Of a stretch of DNA of 64,000 nt, positions 48,336 to 61,960 are shown in pieces (position 1 is the stretch's first letter; each line of letters opens with the position of its first letter). Made by a program: the position numbers and the translations under genes. The DNA lies in assembly GCA_024036415.1 (NCBI GenBank), contig JAMWET010001633.1:60001-124000 (forward strand), read 5' to 3'. The notes beneath the pieces are model-generated. The model saw only the letters and a program-made list of their open reading frames with translations, did not search any database and was not told where the DNA came from. This stretch comes from Prochilodus magdalenae (lineage: Eukaryota; Chordata; Actinopteri; Characiformes; Prochilodontidae).

Positions 48336-49929
48336 TAGGGATTGCATCTAGTGTTAGAGCATCTAAGCTCAAGTTAGAAAAATCCCAAACCTAAACTACT
48401 GATCAAGGTCAATAATCAGCATGTTAGGATGAAACGTTCACAGCTGGAAACCTGTAAATCATGACTGTTATGGTCCCCCCCATTCTGTTTATCAGAGCAA
48501 TACCACTCTCCGGTTTCAGTTTCCATTTCCCAAAGCTTTAGCCAGTGTGCACGCCTCCCCTTTACATTATTCCTTAATAAATGGCCACATGCTTACCTCA
48601 TCCTCTTTACTAGTTACAACCACTGGTGTAACATGTCATCTGATGAGTTTTCATGAACATTAATACACAAAAGTAATTTAATTAATAAACTGTGTGGACA
48701 CTTCTAGAATATTTCTACTGTTTTATTAAGTATGTTTATGCAGCAATGATTATGAGCTTGGAACTGTGATTCTATAAAAGCCATTGTCCTAAATTTAGAA
48801 GTTGACTAAATAGATAAGATTTCCAAGTTTGGATGTTTCTGTAATATGACCCCGGAACTAATCACCATCTGAGTCTACAGTGAGCAATTTCATATGCAAC
48901 CGATCTGAATGAACCGCAACCAATGGATTAAGCAGAAATTCTGTAAAAGGTTCAGTAAAGTCATCTTATTACTCGGGTACAACAAGTTAACAAGGCTTAA
49001 TTACAAGGACAGATGTACTAGTAATGAGAATGATAAAGCCCAATTCTGTCTGATTTAGCCAAACTTTGTTTTGTAGCCACTCAAACAAGTTCTGGTTCTA
49101 AAGTTGCATTAAGCACCTTTTAGTACGGTTTCCCGACCCTGCTTATGGCACACTGTCCAAATCTCGCTGAAAGTGGATGTGTCTTGGATGACGGTGTCGC
49201 TAATTCCGGCGTGGTGTTGGTGCCAAGCCTGAATTGAATGAGGCCTTGGTAACCTTCACCCGCCATGCATAAATCACCCCTCCCCGGCCGGCCTTTTGAT
49301 AAAGGTTAATTGAAATCCCCTTTTGTGATGTAGGACTTTTTCGCCTAGACAATTTATTCCAGGGTCATCGGCACGCTCGTGGGTTTTCTCGCAGTCCTTT
49401 AATGAGGCATTGACCCATGCGCCCACAAGGCTCGGCTGGCACCCCTCCGCTCTTGATTTAAAGGTTTGGGATTATCTATGACGGCTAAATCGCCAGGACT
49501 CGATAGATAAATCGTTATGAGACAGGTTGTGCTGGCCTGAACCTGAAGGAAAAACACGGCCACGTGGCCTGGGCCAGGTGACGGGTATACGACTTCCATC
49601 AGTTTAAGCAAAAAATAAAGAGATACTAACATTGTTGGAAGAGTTTATAATAATAGGACTTATGGAATGTTAATAATAAAGAATGTTTCTGTGATGTCAC
49701 AAAAAATCACTAATTTATATTTCATATCCAAATGAATTCTCAACTTTTGGTGTTTAAAACCCAGGCAAGCTGTTGGGAAAAAGTGGATCTTAATACAATT
49801 GATTCACTGTTTCTATGTCAGTACAGGAAACAGTTAGTAAAAGCGTTACTCTGATCTTTTAAATGTTTCAATTCTCAAACAACTTCAGGTTTAGAGAAGA
49901 AGGCAGGAATACTAAGATGCCTCAGAAAG

Positions 49930-51200
49930 TGGCATTCTCAGTTCTGTTCTATTAAATGTTTCAGTTCTATTCACAATTACTATTACCACTTCAGGTTTAG
50001 AGATTACTAGGCAGGAATACTACTAGATGCCTCAGGCGGTAAGTGGCATTCTGTATTACCAGTTACTGTTCTTTACCACATTACTGCGGTACACACATTA
50101 ATTACAGTTTTAGAGTTATTATTACCACATTATTACTGTTCTATTACCACACTACAGTTCTATTGCCACATTACTGCGGTACTACCACATTATTACTGCT
50201 CTATTACCACATTACTACTGCAGTATTACCACATTAATTACAGTTCTATTGCCATATTACTGCGGTACTACCACATTAATTACAGTTCTATTACCACATT
50301 ATTACTGTTCTATTACCACATTACTACTGCAGTATTACCACATTAATTACAGTTCTATTGCCACATTACTGCGGTACTACCACATTATTACTGCTGTATT
50401 ACCACATTATTACTGTTCTATTACCACATTACTACTGCAGTATTACCACATTAATTACAGTTCTATTGCCACATTACTGCGGTACTACCACATTATTACT
50501 GCTGTATTACCACATTATTACTGTTCTATTACCACATTATTACTGCAGTATTACCACATTAATTACAGTTCTATTGCCACATTACTGCGGTACTACCACA
50601 TTAATTACAGTTCTATTACCACATTATTACAGTTCTATTACCACATTATTACTGTTCTATTACCATGTTACTTCTTGTTCTATTACCACATTAGTGTTCT
50701 TTTATCCTCTTACGCCCTGCTGTATTACCACATCACCTCCTGTTCTGTCACCACACTATTTATTGTTCTTTTACCATGTTATTAAAGTGCTATCACATTA
50801 CTTACAATTCTATTACTACATTACTTACAGTTCTATTACCATGTTACGTGCTGTTCTATTACCACATTACTTACAGTTCTATTACCATGTCACTGTTCTA
50901 TTAAAACATTAGTTAGTTCTATTTCCATGTTACTGTTCTATTACCACATTGCTTACAGTTCTATTACCACATTGCTTAGTTCTATTACCATGTTACACAT
51001 TACTGCGGTACTACCACAGTTCTATTGCCACACCGTTCTATTACAGTTCTACTGCAGTATTACCACATAATTACTGTTGCCCTGCGATTACCACATAACG
51101 TACTGCTCTATTAACACATTATTTACATGTTCAGTTCTATGCCACATTATGGATGATGCACATTAATTGTTTTATTCTGATTCAGTTTTCTATTACCACA
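49930..51200. repeat. AT-rich tandem array with ~108-bp higher-order period
   Basis: Basic words ttctattaccacattattac and ttaattacagttctattgcc alternate. The marker tattgccacattactgcggt recurs at about 50161, 50247, 50356, 50464 and 50572 (spacings 86, 109, 108, 108). The array decays after about 50700. The 178- and 184-codon frames across it are artefacts. Confidence 0.92.
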
Positions 51201-51690
51201 TTACTGCTATTATGACTGTGTATGCATATGCTTTGATTGTTAGGGCCCATCTGAAAACCACCGGATGAAACGTTTTTGCCAGCACAGATACTTAAGTACT
51301 CATGGTGCCAGTACGGGATACTGAAATTACTATTTAGGTGTTGGTTGCGTTTCATCACTGTTCTATTAAAACAGAGTTAGAGAATGTTACTGTTCAAACA
51401 ACCAATTCAATTACCATGTTAAACATGCCACATTTTACATCGCACACCGCTGTCCACTGCTCTAAAACAATCTCTAATGCCCAAACTGTTTTATCTATCA
51501 CAGCTTTGTATATGCATATTTTAATGTAAGCCCAATGACCACCAGATGAAACGTTTTTCAATAGCAAGTACTTGGTTGAGCCATTTACGTGTTGCTGCTA
51601 TTTGATCATTAGAATTTTTCACAGAATTCAATGAAAACATGGATTTTACATCGTCGCTGTCCAAAAACAATCTCCAAAATATCAACTTTG
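51201..51690. repeat. Tandemly duplicated segment with partial MITE end
   Basis: The blocks 51225-51310 and 51505-51585 share tatgcata, gcccat/gcccaatg, ccaccggatgaaacgttttt (ccaccagatgaaacgttttt) and the following words. At 51648-51690 catcgtcgctgtccaaaaac matches the terminus of the 250-bp MITE. Confidence 0.5.
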
Positions 51691-52864
51691 TATTGTTTAA
51701 ATGAGTAGGCAAAAGTAAAGCAATTTTTGAGCCAATTACAGTTGCTTAAAATCTACATCAGCAGAAACTGAGATACAGCTTGTACTACTAAAATAGGCTA
51801 CCGGATGTCAGCTAGGTCCAGAAACACGTAAAATACGTTTCTCTGAAAAAATTACAGGTTAGTACATCATCTACTGAGGAGTTTCAGCGTTCAGGGCTGT
51901 ATAGGTTTCTGAATTGCCCAGGGCAGTCTCCAAATAGTCCATACAAGTCCAATACAAGGATGCGGTGGTGTGGGGGGATGGATAGTTAAAAAATGTACCA
52001 GCATAGTGACATAGAAGCTTTTACTTTGCTTCTGTGAGGTCTCATACTGCATTATTTTAAAATGGAACCTAATCTTGATGTTCCAGATACTTCATTTCCA
52101 TGCTCTCCAAATAAGTGCCAAATCATTTATTATGTCAAACCATCTAGCTAGCAATTGCTACCAGTTAAGAAGTTCTGCTAACTAGGAAAGATAAACTAGC
52201 GTAAGCTCAGAACATGTCTGATTCTGGCTAACTAAAGAACCAACCCAAGTTTAGCTGATAATGTTTCAAATCTGAGCATGTGTTGATAGGCAACTGGTGT
52301 TGACAGGGACAGAAAGGTGGTTCTGTAGTGTTTTTTGTCTGATTGGCAAGCTCAACATTATCTTAACGAGCAGGCTACAGACCCAAACAGTGCCACTCCC
52401 TATAGTACAGGCTTTGGACTAACTGGTGCTCTGCATGTGAAGATGACTAAAACTCTGAGACAGCTAAAGTCAAGTGACTGGTGTTGGATTGACAGCTAGC
52501 CAGAAACTGTTCTGCTGTTGTCTGGGACTGCAGTGTTTGGGCTATAAGCTAACAATAGCTTAATAAGCAGACTAAATTTACCCAGCACAGGCTAGACTGT
52601 AGCTAACTGATGGTAAAGTGATGCATGTTTAGAGGATATCTAAGAGTGCAATGTCAAGTGATGTGAAAAAGATGATGTTCTGTTGTGTGCAGCTCATGTC
52701 CTGTGTTCAGGTTCCCATGGGATGTGTATATCTACACACAAGATACAGTTGTAAAAGTTTACACACAGTGTATAAAAATACACAAGCATTTTTCCTGTCT
52801 GATCTTAAATCACACTAAACCTTTCTGGTTTTAGGTCAGTTAGGATTAACAAAATGATGGTCAG

Positions 52865-53215
52865 ATGAGCTTTATTAAACAATCAGGTAGTTAAACACAG
52901 CAACAAAACACAACCAAACATGAAGTGAGAAAGCTGAGGGACAGGCTAAGGTCAGAACCCGGGTACTCAGACAACCAAAGTAGAAGGGAAAGGTCGAACG
53001 CCAGAGAGCAGGTAGCTAACTGGGTTAGGCAAAACTTCACAATGAGTGTGTGGCCTATAAGCAGACTGGTATATTGCAAATGGGTGTGTTAGTACTCTAC
53101 CTAGAACGGGAAAGATTGGTAGAGTGGCGACATGTGGCTGTGACATGTCAGGTGATGCACTCTGGGAAGTGGAGTTCGGGAGAGCTGGATAGCCAGGGAA
53201 ACCCAGAAGTGTGAC
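52865..53215. repeat. LTR-like or non-autonomous repeat fragment
   Basis: The wording (tttattaaacaatcaggtag, gaacccgggtactcagacaa, tgatgcactctgggaagtgg, ending gtgacattt) is typical of fish interspersed repeats that start and end with TGTCAC-type words. No coding region. Boundaries are approximate. Confidence 0.4.
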
Positions 53216-53236
53216 ATTTCTATTTGCTAAATGCCC

Positions 53237-53930
53237 AAATTGTCACAGGATGGTCAGGGGACCCAAGTGCAGAGGGGAAGACCCATGTGGAGTGGGTATA
53301 AGGTAAACCCAGAGAACCAAACGTACTTTTCTAATGTGTGATGTACACCGTATGGAGCACTGAGTGATTTTGTGCACAGTAGAGGGATTATCTCTGCAGG
53401 CTGGATTCAAACCAGCAACCCTGTTCTCTCCAACCTGACGTACTACCACCATGAGACCACTGGCGGAAGTGTGGACTGCACTGCCTTTCAATGGTGAATG
53501 GAAAAGAGTGGGAAACTTTAAACAAAGGGGACGCCAATATGGTTTAGCTCAAACAAAGGAAATCTTAAACTGAACAAAACAAACAAAAACACCTGAGAAG
53601 AGGAACACGGAGCCGCCAACCAGGCCTCCTTTATCTCTAGCCTTGTTTAAAGCCCTCAACACACTTTAAGGCTTTCTTTTTTCTCTCCTATTTCTTCTTT
53701 TCTTTTCTTTCCTTTCCTTTCCTTTCCGCACCAGTACCTTACTGGCCACACTGAATCAAAGGTGTGACAAAGCAGTGTTGCTTGACACACCCTTAAATCC
53801 TGTACTCCAGGTGAGCCTGCTTCGCACTGATTACCCCTGGGAACTCTGGGATTTTGAGTTCCCTGGAATATCAGTGCTTCGCCACCGTCGCCCTCCGCTG
53901 GTGGCCGGCAGGACAGGCTGACCTCTAAAA
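53237..53930 (-). mobile_element. ~700-bp composite element with internal tRNA-like promoter, copy 2
   Basis: It starts near tgtcacaggatggtcagggg and ends near ctggcggccaccagc-type sequence (ctggtggccggcagg). The tRNA-like module on the minus strand has an A box near 53455-53442 and a B box (ggtttgaatcc) near 53413-53401. A (CCTTT)n tract at 53690-53728 corresponds in position to the T/CT-rich tract of copy 1. Confidence 0.6.
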
Positions 53931-53949
53931 CAAATAATAATTTTTTAAA

Positions 53950-54836
53950 TTGTTTTTCTACAAGCTCACAAGTTTACATGAATTTCCTTAGTATTTTGAA
54001 TCATTGCCTGTAAACTGTATGACTTGGGTCAAACGATTTGGGTTTGATCCTTCTGTCTGTGCAGTGTGCTTAGGGTCATTGTCCATTTGGAATACCCTTT
54101 TGTGTCCAAGCTTTAACTTACTGGCTGATGTCTTGAGATGTTGCTTCAATATTTCCAGATATTGTTCTTTTGTCATGATGCCATCTATTTTGTGAAGTGC
54201 ACCAGTCCCTCCCGCAGCAAAACACCCCCACAACATGATGCTGCCACCCCTGTACTCCACAGTTGGGATGGTGTTCTCAGGCCTGTAAATGTAACGTTTC
54301 AATTTTGGCTCCATCAGACCAGAGACATGTCTCCAAAAATTAAGGTCTTGGTCCCCGTGTACATTTGCAAACCATAATCAGACTTTTCCATGTTTCTTTT
54401 GGAGTAATGGCTTTTTCCTCGCTGAGCGACCTTTCAGCCCATGTTGGTACAGGACTCATTTCACTGTGGATAATGACACTCTCTAACCAGCTTTTGCTTT
54501 GTTTTGGGGCTGATACGCACATTTCGCACCAAAACAGATTCATCTCTGGGACACAAAACCGCCCCCCTTCCTGATCGGAATGATGGCTGGACATTGTTTA
54601 AACAGATGAACGAGGCACCTGCAGGCATCTGGAAATTGTACCCGAGAATGAATGGGACTTATGGAGGTCTACAATTCTCTTCCTGAGAATTTTCCCCTGA
54701 TGTCCCACAAGGAAACCAATGAACTCAAATGTTATCAATTAGCCTATCAAAAGCTTGCAAGGTGATGACATCATCATCTCGGCTTTCCCAAATTGTTTAA
54801 AGACATAGTAATCTTAATGAATGTAAACTTGTGACT
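53950..54836 (-). mobile_element. Decayed Tc1-like transposon
   Basis: The ends cacaagtttacatgaattt (53967) and its inverse near 54815-54832 (aatgaatgtaaacttgtg) are visible. On the minus strand the open piece 54314-53988 gives VEYRGGSIMLWGCFAAGGTG, KEQYLEILKQHLK and FQMDNDPKHTA, the core of a DD34E Tc1 transposase. Sequence beyond these points is out of frame or diverged. The N-terminal domain is not readable. Confidence 0.8.
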
Positions 54837-54851
54837 CTGCACAAATACAAT

Positions 54852-56189
<1,338 letters not shown>

Positions 56190-56193
<4 letters not shown>

Positions 56194-56240
56194 ATATATA
56201 TATATATATATATATATACATACACACACACAAACTCTGG
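56190..56240. repeat. (TA)n and (CA)n run
   Basis: A TA dinucleotide run directly outside the Tc1 terminus, then acacacacac. Tc1 targets TA, which explains the contact. Confidence 0.9.
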
Positions 56241-56274
56241 AAATAAATAAGACCCTCACTCCAGTTTCTTCTTA

Positions 56275-56570
56275 AATCTCCACATGTACAGCAGGTTCTT
56301 AGTGAGGAACAGAAGGTTGGGTTGTAGCTTTACTGGCAGGTACAGTGAGCGTCTGGTTCATAAGAACAAGGCCAAGCAGCAAACACACAGGACAACACAA
56401 CTACAGACTGGCAGAGGGCCAAACCCACCCTCTACTACCTCTACTCTCTACCGTGATGAGCGCCACCTCATTCCAATGCCCCTTAACCACCATAAGATGA
56501 CCTAAAGTGACCTACAGAAAGACTGGCGAGCGGTGGCTGGGGTGAAATGCACAGCGAGCATTGTTCTATC
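56275..56570 (+). repeat. Unclassified interspersed repeat
   Basis: The wording (gcaggttcttagtgaggaac, ggttcataagaacaaggcca, ctcattccaatgccccttaa) is like a family widespread in fish genomes. The 73-codon frame inside shows no domain that I recognise. Confidence 0.45.
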
Positions 56571-57184
56571 ATCTCAGGCATGTTTTGATATGTATTCCTC
56601 TGTGTGATGTGTTTCAACTGTATCCTTTTTTCTTTGTGTTATTTTGCGACATGGATACATGAATACGAGGGCTCACTTTCCACCCTGTGCCACATTGATA
56701 AACAATAGAGCAAAGTCTTGCGTCTCTTGCATTCCTGAGGACATCAATATATGTCAGCAAAGAAGCACTATCATGCTATGATATAGTAAAAGCTAATTAG
56801 AAATGTTATTCCATGTAGAGGAATGACCCAGCTAATTGGCCCAGCGATGTTCCTGATCACACTCTCCCAAAAGGTAACACGGTAGGCGGTGCATGTTTCA
56901 AATATGAATTCTATTTGAGAAGATGATGTACATGTTTAATGCTTTGAGATCTTCTTCCTCCTGAACTTGTTTTTCTGAGCTTGTTTAGAAACGCAGTTAG
57001 CCCAGAAGAAATTATGCACATTCATAATTGTTGAAATGCTACTGCTATCGCTCACAGCGGGGTCAGGAAAAGAACATTACTCTTGTTTTCTTCTTTTTCT
57101 CAGGAAGATTAACAATCTGCCAAAAAAACAAACAAAATCGTTTCCTTGTTGGGGCCAGTGAAGCACATTATTGTGTAAATTCAA

Positions 57185-57585
57185 TTACTGACAGTCAAAC
57201 CGCACTAGTTTTATGCACTCCCCTTCATGAGCCCCACCTTACAGCTGTGGTGGTACAATTACAGACTGTTGCTGCTGTACAAACCGCACTAGTTTTAACT
57301 AGTTTTATAGTTTTAATCGCCAAGCTCAGTCTCGTCCATCGGTTTGCCAGACGGAGAAGCGTGATTGGTCACTCCAGAGAACACGTTTCCACTGCTCTAG
57401 AGTCCAGCGGTGGCACTTTACACCACTGCATTCCATGCTTTGCATTGCGCTTGGTCATGTAAGGCTTGGATGCAGCTGCTCGGCCATGGAAACCCATTCC
57501 ATAAAGCTCTCTACACAGTGTTCTTGAGCTAATATGGAAACTTTTTTGGATGGGTGAGTGAATACTTTTGGCAATGTAGTGTATT
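57185..57585 (-). mobile_element. Tc1-like transposon fragment with terminus
   Basis: At 57553-57585 the terminus reads, inverted, acactacattgccaaaagta. On the minus strand, 57500-57330 encodes, with breaks, F-H-G-R-A-A-A-S-K-P, K-R-N-A-K-H and S-R-A-V-E-T, the linker and start of the catalytic domain of a Tc1-type transposase. The rest is deleted. Confidence 0.65.
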
Positions 57586-57899
57586 ATTTGTTTGGTGAAT
57601 CATGCAGTTTAAAAGGGTGCAATTTTTATAATTTTCCTAATTTTAAGTGGTGAAGTTTAACCTAGTAACACAGAGCTCAGTAGATGAGTTAAAACAATCA
57701 GAAAAAACAAGGTACTGTATAACCATAATTACCCAGCAGTCTGGTTACATTACAGCCTCAATTCAGGAAAGGCAGAGACACTTGTCTTCTTAGCCTAAAA
57801 AGGCCTGAACCTCAATTTATAGAAGAGTATTGCAATTTAAATCATAATCGCAATATGGGTCTGAAAATTTGCAGTTATATATTCTGCCCAAATTGCTCA

Positions 57900-58100
57900 G
57901 TCGTAACTGGCATGATAGAACATGAAACATGGCGGCCCAACGCTACACTGAACAGACACTGCTTCTGTAGGTGTAGCTCAATAAATATTGCCCATATCAG
58001 TCTAAATGTATCATCACTTATTGTTCCTGGTGACCTTTATCTTCCTTCCCAACAGCACTGCAATCCCACACTTCCTCTAAGTGGCACTGTTCCTTTTCTT
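57900..58100 (+). repeat. Dispersed repeat, copy B
   Basis: Matches 44775-44930 at about 85-90% by eye, in the same orientation and the same intron, 13 kb apart. It lacks the Tc1 C-terminal relic. Confidence 0.7.
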
Positions 58101-58377
58101 GTATCATTGTTTCAGTATTTAATGTGTCCTCTCTTTTGCTTTATTACAGCTTCCATTTTTTCAGGAGACTCAGTTTTTCAAGAAATTTGTTCAGGTGTTG
58201 AAGTTGGTTTAGCATTTCTGTTTCTCATTACACAATGTTGACATCTGGACATCTTGGGAAGCCAATGCAGCTTGTTAACAGCTATGCTAACAGGAGACCC
58301 ATTTTCTATGTATCCATCTAGTATCTGATGGGGAAAAATTGCCATGGTTTGGTAGGAGAAAAAAATAAAAAAAAAAA

Positions 58378-58397
58378 ACAGTAAAAAAAAAAGAAAA

Positions 58398-58489
<92 letters not shown>

Positions 58490-58494
58490 ACTGT
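58378..58494. repeat. Long A/AT/T palindrome
   Basis: ACAGT plus an A tract (58378-58401), about 35 AT dinucleotides (58403-58472), then a T tract (58473-58489) and ACTGT. The outer arms are inverted copies, so the whole 117-base segment can fold on itself. The Tyr-Ile frames across it are artefacts. Confidence 0.95.
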
Positions 58495-58923
58495 GGATAC
58501 ATAGAAAGTATATATAGATATATATAGATATATACATATATAAATATATAATCTCCCCCTTAGGAATAATCTCACCTGAAATATGAATAGCTTTGTTTGC
58601 TTGATGTTTGGATCAGCCTTACTCACCAGACTGCTCTCCAGCTGACTGAACCTCCTGATCATAATTATCACCTACTCATCACCAACTTATGATCCTAGAC
58701 ATTCAATGTTGAAAGCATGGACGAAAAACGATATACTTTTTGTGTTATTCTTTAATGGACTTCTCTTTATCTACTGTCATGGGGTAAAATTAAGATCTGA
58801 TCATATTTAAGTAGCATGTATCATAGAAATTCACAAAATAATAAAGGCTTCAAGCAGCAATGCATGTTGTTTTAAATCACATGTTATAAAGGCTATAATA
58901 CTAGGGAGAATTAAAGAACTGAC

Positions 58924-59076
58924 CTAAAACTCCCAGCCGGTAGTTGATGGTGACCACGATGACGTTGCCGTAGCTGGCAAGGACGCTGCCATCAATCATG
59001 TTCCCTGTACCTTCCACATAAGAGCCGCCGTGAATGTACACCATCACCGGCTTTAGTCCATCGTCATCGTGCATGT
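58924..59076 (-). CDS. nlgn4x: Neuroligin coding exon: HGGS region of the cholinesterase-like domain
   Basis: This 153-base internal exon reads from 59076 down to 58924. The acceptor AG is at 59078-59077 and the donor GT at 58923-58922. Two leading bases complete a split codon (phase 1 in), and one base is left for the next codon (phase 1 out). The product runs from [20 protein letters not shown] to [12 protein letters not shown]. It contains the HGGS(Y) loop, which in active esterases forms the oxyanion hole, and the conserved NYRLGVLG strand of the alpha/beta-hydrolase fold. Acidic residues (DMHDDDG) precede it, in the linker where neuroligins have splice site A. No alternative site-A exon was recognised in the visible upstream intron. 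The match to neuroligin is unambiguous; this exon alone does not discriminate paralogues strongly. Confidence 0.96.
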
Positions 59077-60189
59077 CTGAAACACAGGCATTAAAAAAAA
59101 TCATTTGAATAAAATATAAGCAGGAACACACATGGACCATCAGGGCTTATAACAATAATATAATAATGACCATTAAAACCTTAATGTGGGAAATTCCAGT
59201 GGCAGTAACCCATTATTAATTTTAAAACTTTCATACATTCAGTTTCAGAGCAGGTTAGCCTTCTGGGTTGGGGGTGGTTTGCTGGAGCCTATCCCACTGT
59301 TCATAGGGCAGATGGCAGGAAACAGCCTGGACAAACTGCCAGTCCATTGCAGTGCTGACAGATATACTTACACATAGAGCAAATTAACATCTCCAGTTCA
59401 CCTGACGGCATGTCTTTTGACCCTGAAATCAAACCCACCCTGCCTTGCTGTGAGGCAACTGTGCTCCACAACAAGTTTCAGACCAATATTAATAATTGCT
59501 CTGTCTCCATTAATTGGCAACCATATTGTTAATGCATTATGATAACATTAATTTAGCTACTGATGTACTATGCACCTTTGCACTACTAGATATAAAGCTT
59601 AAGATACCATCATGGTGATTAGAGGATTATTAAAACTATCAGGCATGCTCAGAAATAAACACATGGGTATTAAAAAGATGGCTATAAATAAACATGTAAG
59701 AAGGTGTATTTAAAATTTACACCCCGGAGGAAAAAAGAAAAGCGGTTTTGAATTCTTATGTGTGTTTTTTTACATTCCAGGTGCCTTGGCTTGTTTTCCA
59801 CACGCCTTTTTTGTCGTCTGATAACCTCTAAAACCCCCACAGGGGATCCGCATTCATCTATATGCTAATCTGCCCCTAAAAAGCAGCCTGATCAGAAAAG
59901 TAAAGTGTGCTAGAGTGTGATTACATCTCTACATTCCGAGCCATACTCTGCGGTACAGTGTAGGTCAAACCCAGCAGCTGGGGGATTTCGAAGAATTCTA
60001 AACCCGCCAGGCTTCTCAGAGCCAGGCATGCCAAAATGAACTTTGGTCCTGTTGCTCAAATTTCTCATACATGACAACACTCTGACAACATGATACAATG
60101 CTGCTGTTGGGGCTTTTTACAGGTGTTTCTAAAGGTCTGTATAAAAAAAACAAAAAAAACCCACAACGTTGAGGCTAACTCTTCCACTG

Positions 60190-61690
60190 TCGATTGAGAA
60201 CTGGCCGGGAGACTATGGTGCTGGTGGACTGGGCCATGCGCTGGGTCACTTTTCACAGTTCAACCAACCCTGGAGCTGGGTCACCATCCATTACACTAGC
60301 TAGCCTGGGCATAAAACAAGCCTGAGAACTGGCCAAGTGGCTTATACACTTGGTGAACTGGGTCACTTTTCACACTTCAACCAACCCCAAAGCTTGGTCA
60401 CCATTTACCACAGTTACAAAGTACAACATGTCTAAGAACTGGCCAAGAGACTATGGTGCTGGTGGACTGGGTCACTTTTCACAGTTCAACAAACCCAGGA
60501 GTTGGGTCACCGTTCACCGCAGTTGCAGAGTTTGACTAAGCCATAAAACAAGCCTGAAAACTGGCCAAGAGAGTGTGGAGTTTGTGGACTGGGCCACGAG
60601 TTATGTCACTTTTCATAGTTCAACAAACCCACTAGTTGGATCACCATTCACTACAGAAGTAGTTACTGAGCCAATAAACAAGCCTAAGAACTGGTCATGA
60701 GTCTATAGAGGTGGTGCACTGATTTTACAGTTTAACCAACCTAGGAGCTGGGTCACCATTTACCAGAGTAACAAAGTTTGACTAAGCAATAAAACAAGTC
60801 TGAAAATTGGCTATGGAGTTGGTGGACTGGGCCACGAGCTGTGTCACTTTTCACAGTTCAACAAACCCATCATTCACCACAATAGAAGAGTTTGACTAAG
60901 CCATAAGCCGGATCACTGCTGACTGCACTAGTGAAGTTTAACTAGCCTGGATCACTTTTCAGGGGTGGAGTTTGACCAGACTGAATATTTTTATCACCAA
61001 GTCTACAAACCAATCAACTTATCACTGAAGGAGCAGAGTTTGACTGCTGTACAAGTGTCACGTGGGACAAGAAGAGGAGGCAGGATGCAAGTCTTTAATA
61101 GGATCAAATGAAAACAAAACCAAAGAAGCAAAAGACAATGGTACACCAAGAAATGATTGGGGACAGGGTTACAAAAACAACAGAGACAAATCACCAAGCA
61201 TGAACAAAGGGAGTATAAATGAACAAGGACTAACAAGGAACACCTGGGAAGGGACGGAGCTACAAACTAAGGACAGGTGATGGATACGCTTCAGTACAGA
61301 GACACCAAGACAACTATGTAAGTCCCAAAACCAGATACAATTACATTCTTTCTGTCCTCCACTGCACTTGCACAGTTTTCCTACAGCACGAGCCAGGCCT
61401 GTCACCGCGGTAGTGGAGACTGGATACAAGCCAGGTCACCACTGAAGAATCAGAACCACAAGGTCTTATTCCTTCACTGTGATTCAAAGTAGTTCCATTA
61501 GGCTGCAAACTGGGTGACTTTTCACCACGGTAGTACAGTTTAACTAGGCCACTGGTCAACAAACCAGGTTACTCTTCACACCAGTAGCGAGGGTTAACTA
61601 GATAACGAGTGGAACTGCAGAACTGAGGTTTAACTTGGCCAGGAGCTGCACCAATTTTCACCGCAGCAGTGGTGTTTGACTACGCCGACT
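60190..61690 (+). repeat. Degenerate ~120-bp tandem repeat, interrupted
   Basis: Units marked by gaactggcc, tggtggactgggccac, gtcacttttcacagttcaac and gctgggtcaccatt. Markers fall at about 60199, 60327, 60437, 60559, 60689 and 60804 (spacing 110-130). The array continues weakly to 61030. After a foreign insert (61045 to about 61410) related words (gtgacttttcaccacggtag, gtttaactaggcca) recur to about 61690. Confidence 0.8.
61045..61290 (+). repeat. LTR-like interspersed repeat inserted into the 120-bp array
   Basis: Starts gtgtcacgtgggacaagaag and continues with A-rich sequence, then ggaacacctgggaagggacg. Similar start words occur in the composite elements at 45552 and 53237. No coding region. 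The 3' boundary lies between 61290 and 61410. Confidence 0.4.
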
Positions 61691-61723
61691 GGGCAGGGGA
61701 GAATTTATCCCCGCCAGCTGGAG

Positions 61724-61746
61724 ATCTGTGTGTGTGTGTGTGCGTC
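61724..61746. repeat. (GT)n microsatellite
   Basis: Short GT run with a GCG interruption. Confidence 0.9.
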
Positions 61747-61960
61747 TGTGTTTTGTCTGCTATTGATTTGTTGTTACTATAAAGCAGCCTTTCGTTTGAG
61801 AAAGACTCTATGTGAGTTTTTTGTGGTTTGTGGTTATCATACACTTCTGTGCTATAACAGATAATGCGACACCCCTGCACTGCTTTAATCTCCTAATACT
61901 ATGAGCTGATCACATACTGGGAAAACAGCACGCGGTTCGCTCATAATGTTAATATACAGT

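Noticed and set aside
49399..49632. A 77-codon gene on the minus strand
   Set aside because: No recognisable domain, inside a neuroligin intron, and the length is within what chance allows in GC-richer sequence.
50249..50912. Tyr/His/Leu-rich frames of 178 and 184 codons
   Set aside because: They overlap in two frames of the same AT-rich tandem array and have no unique sequence.
57028..57462. A 144-codon protein gene on the plus strand
   Set aside because: Most of it is antisense to a Tc1-like transposase fragment whose terminus lies at 57553-57585.
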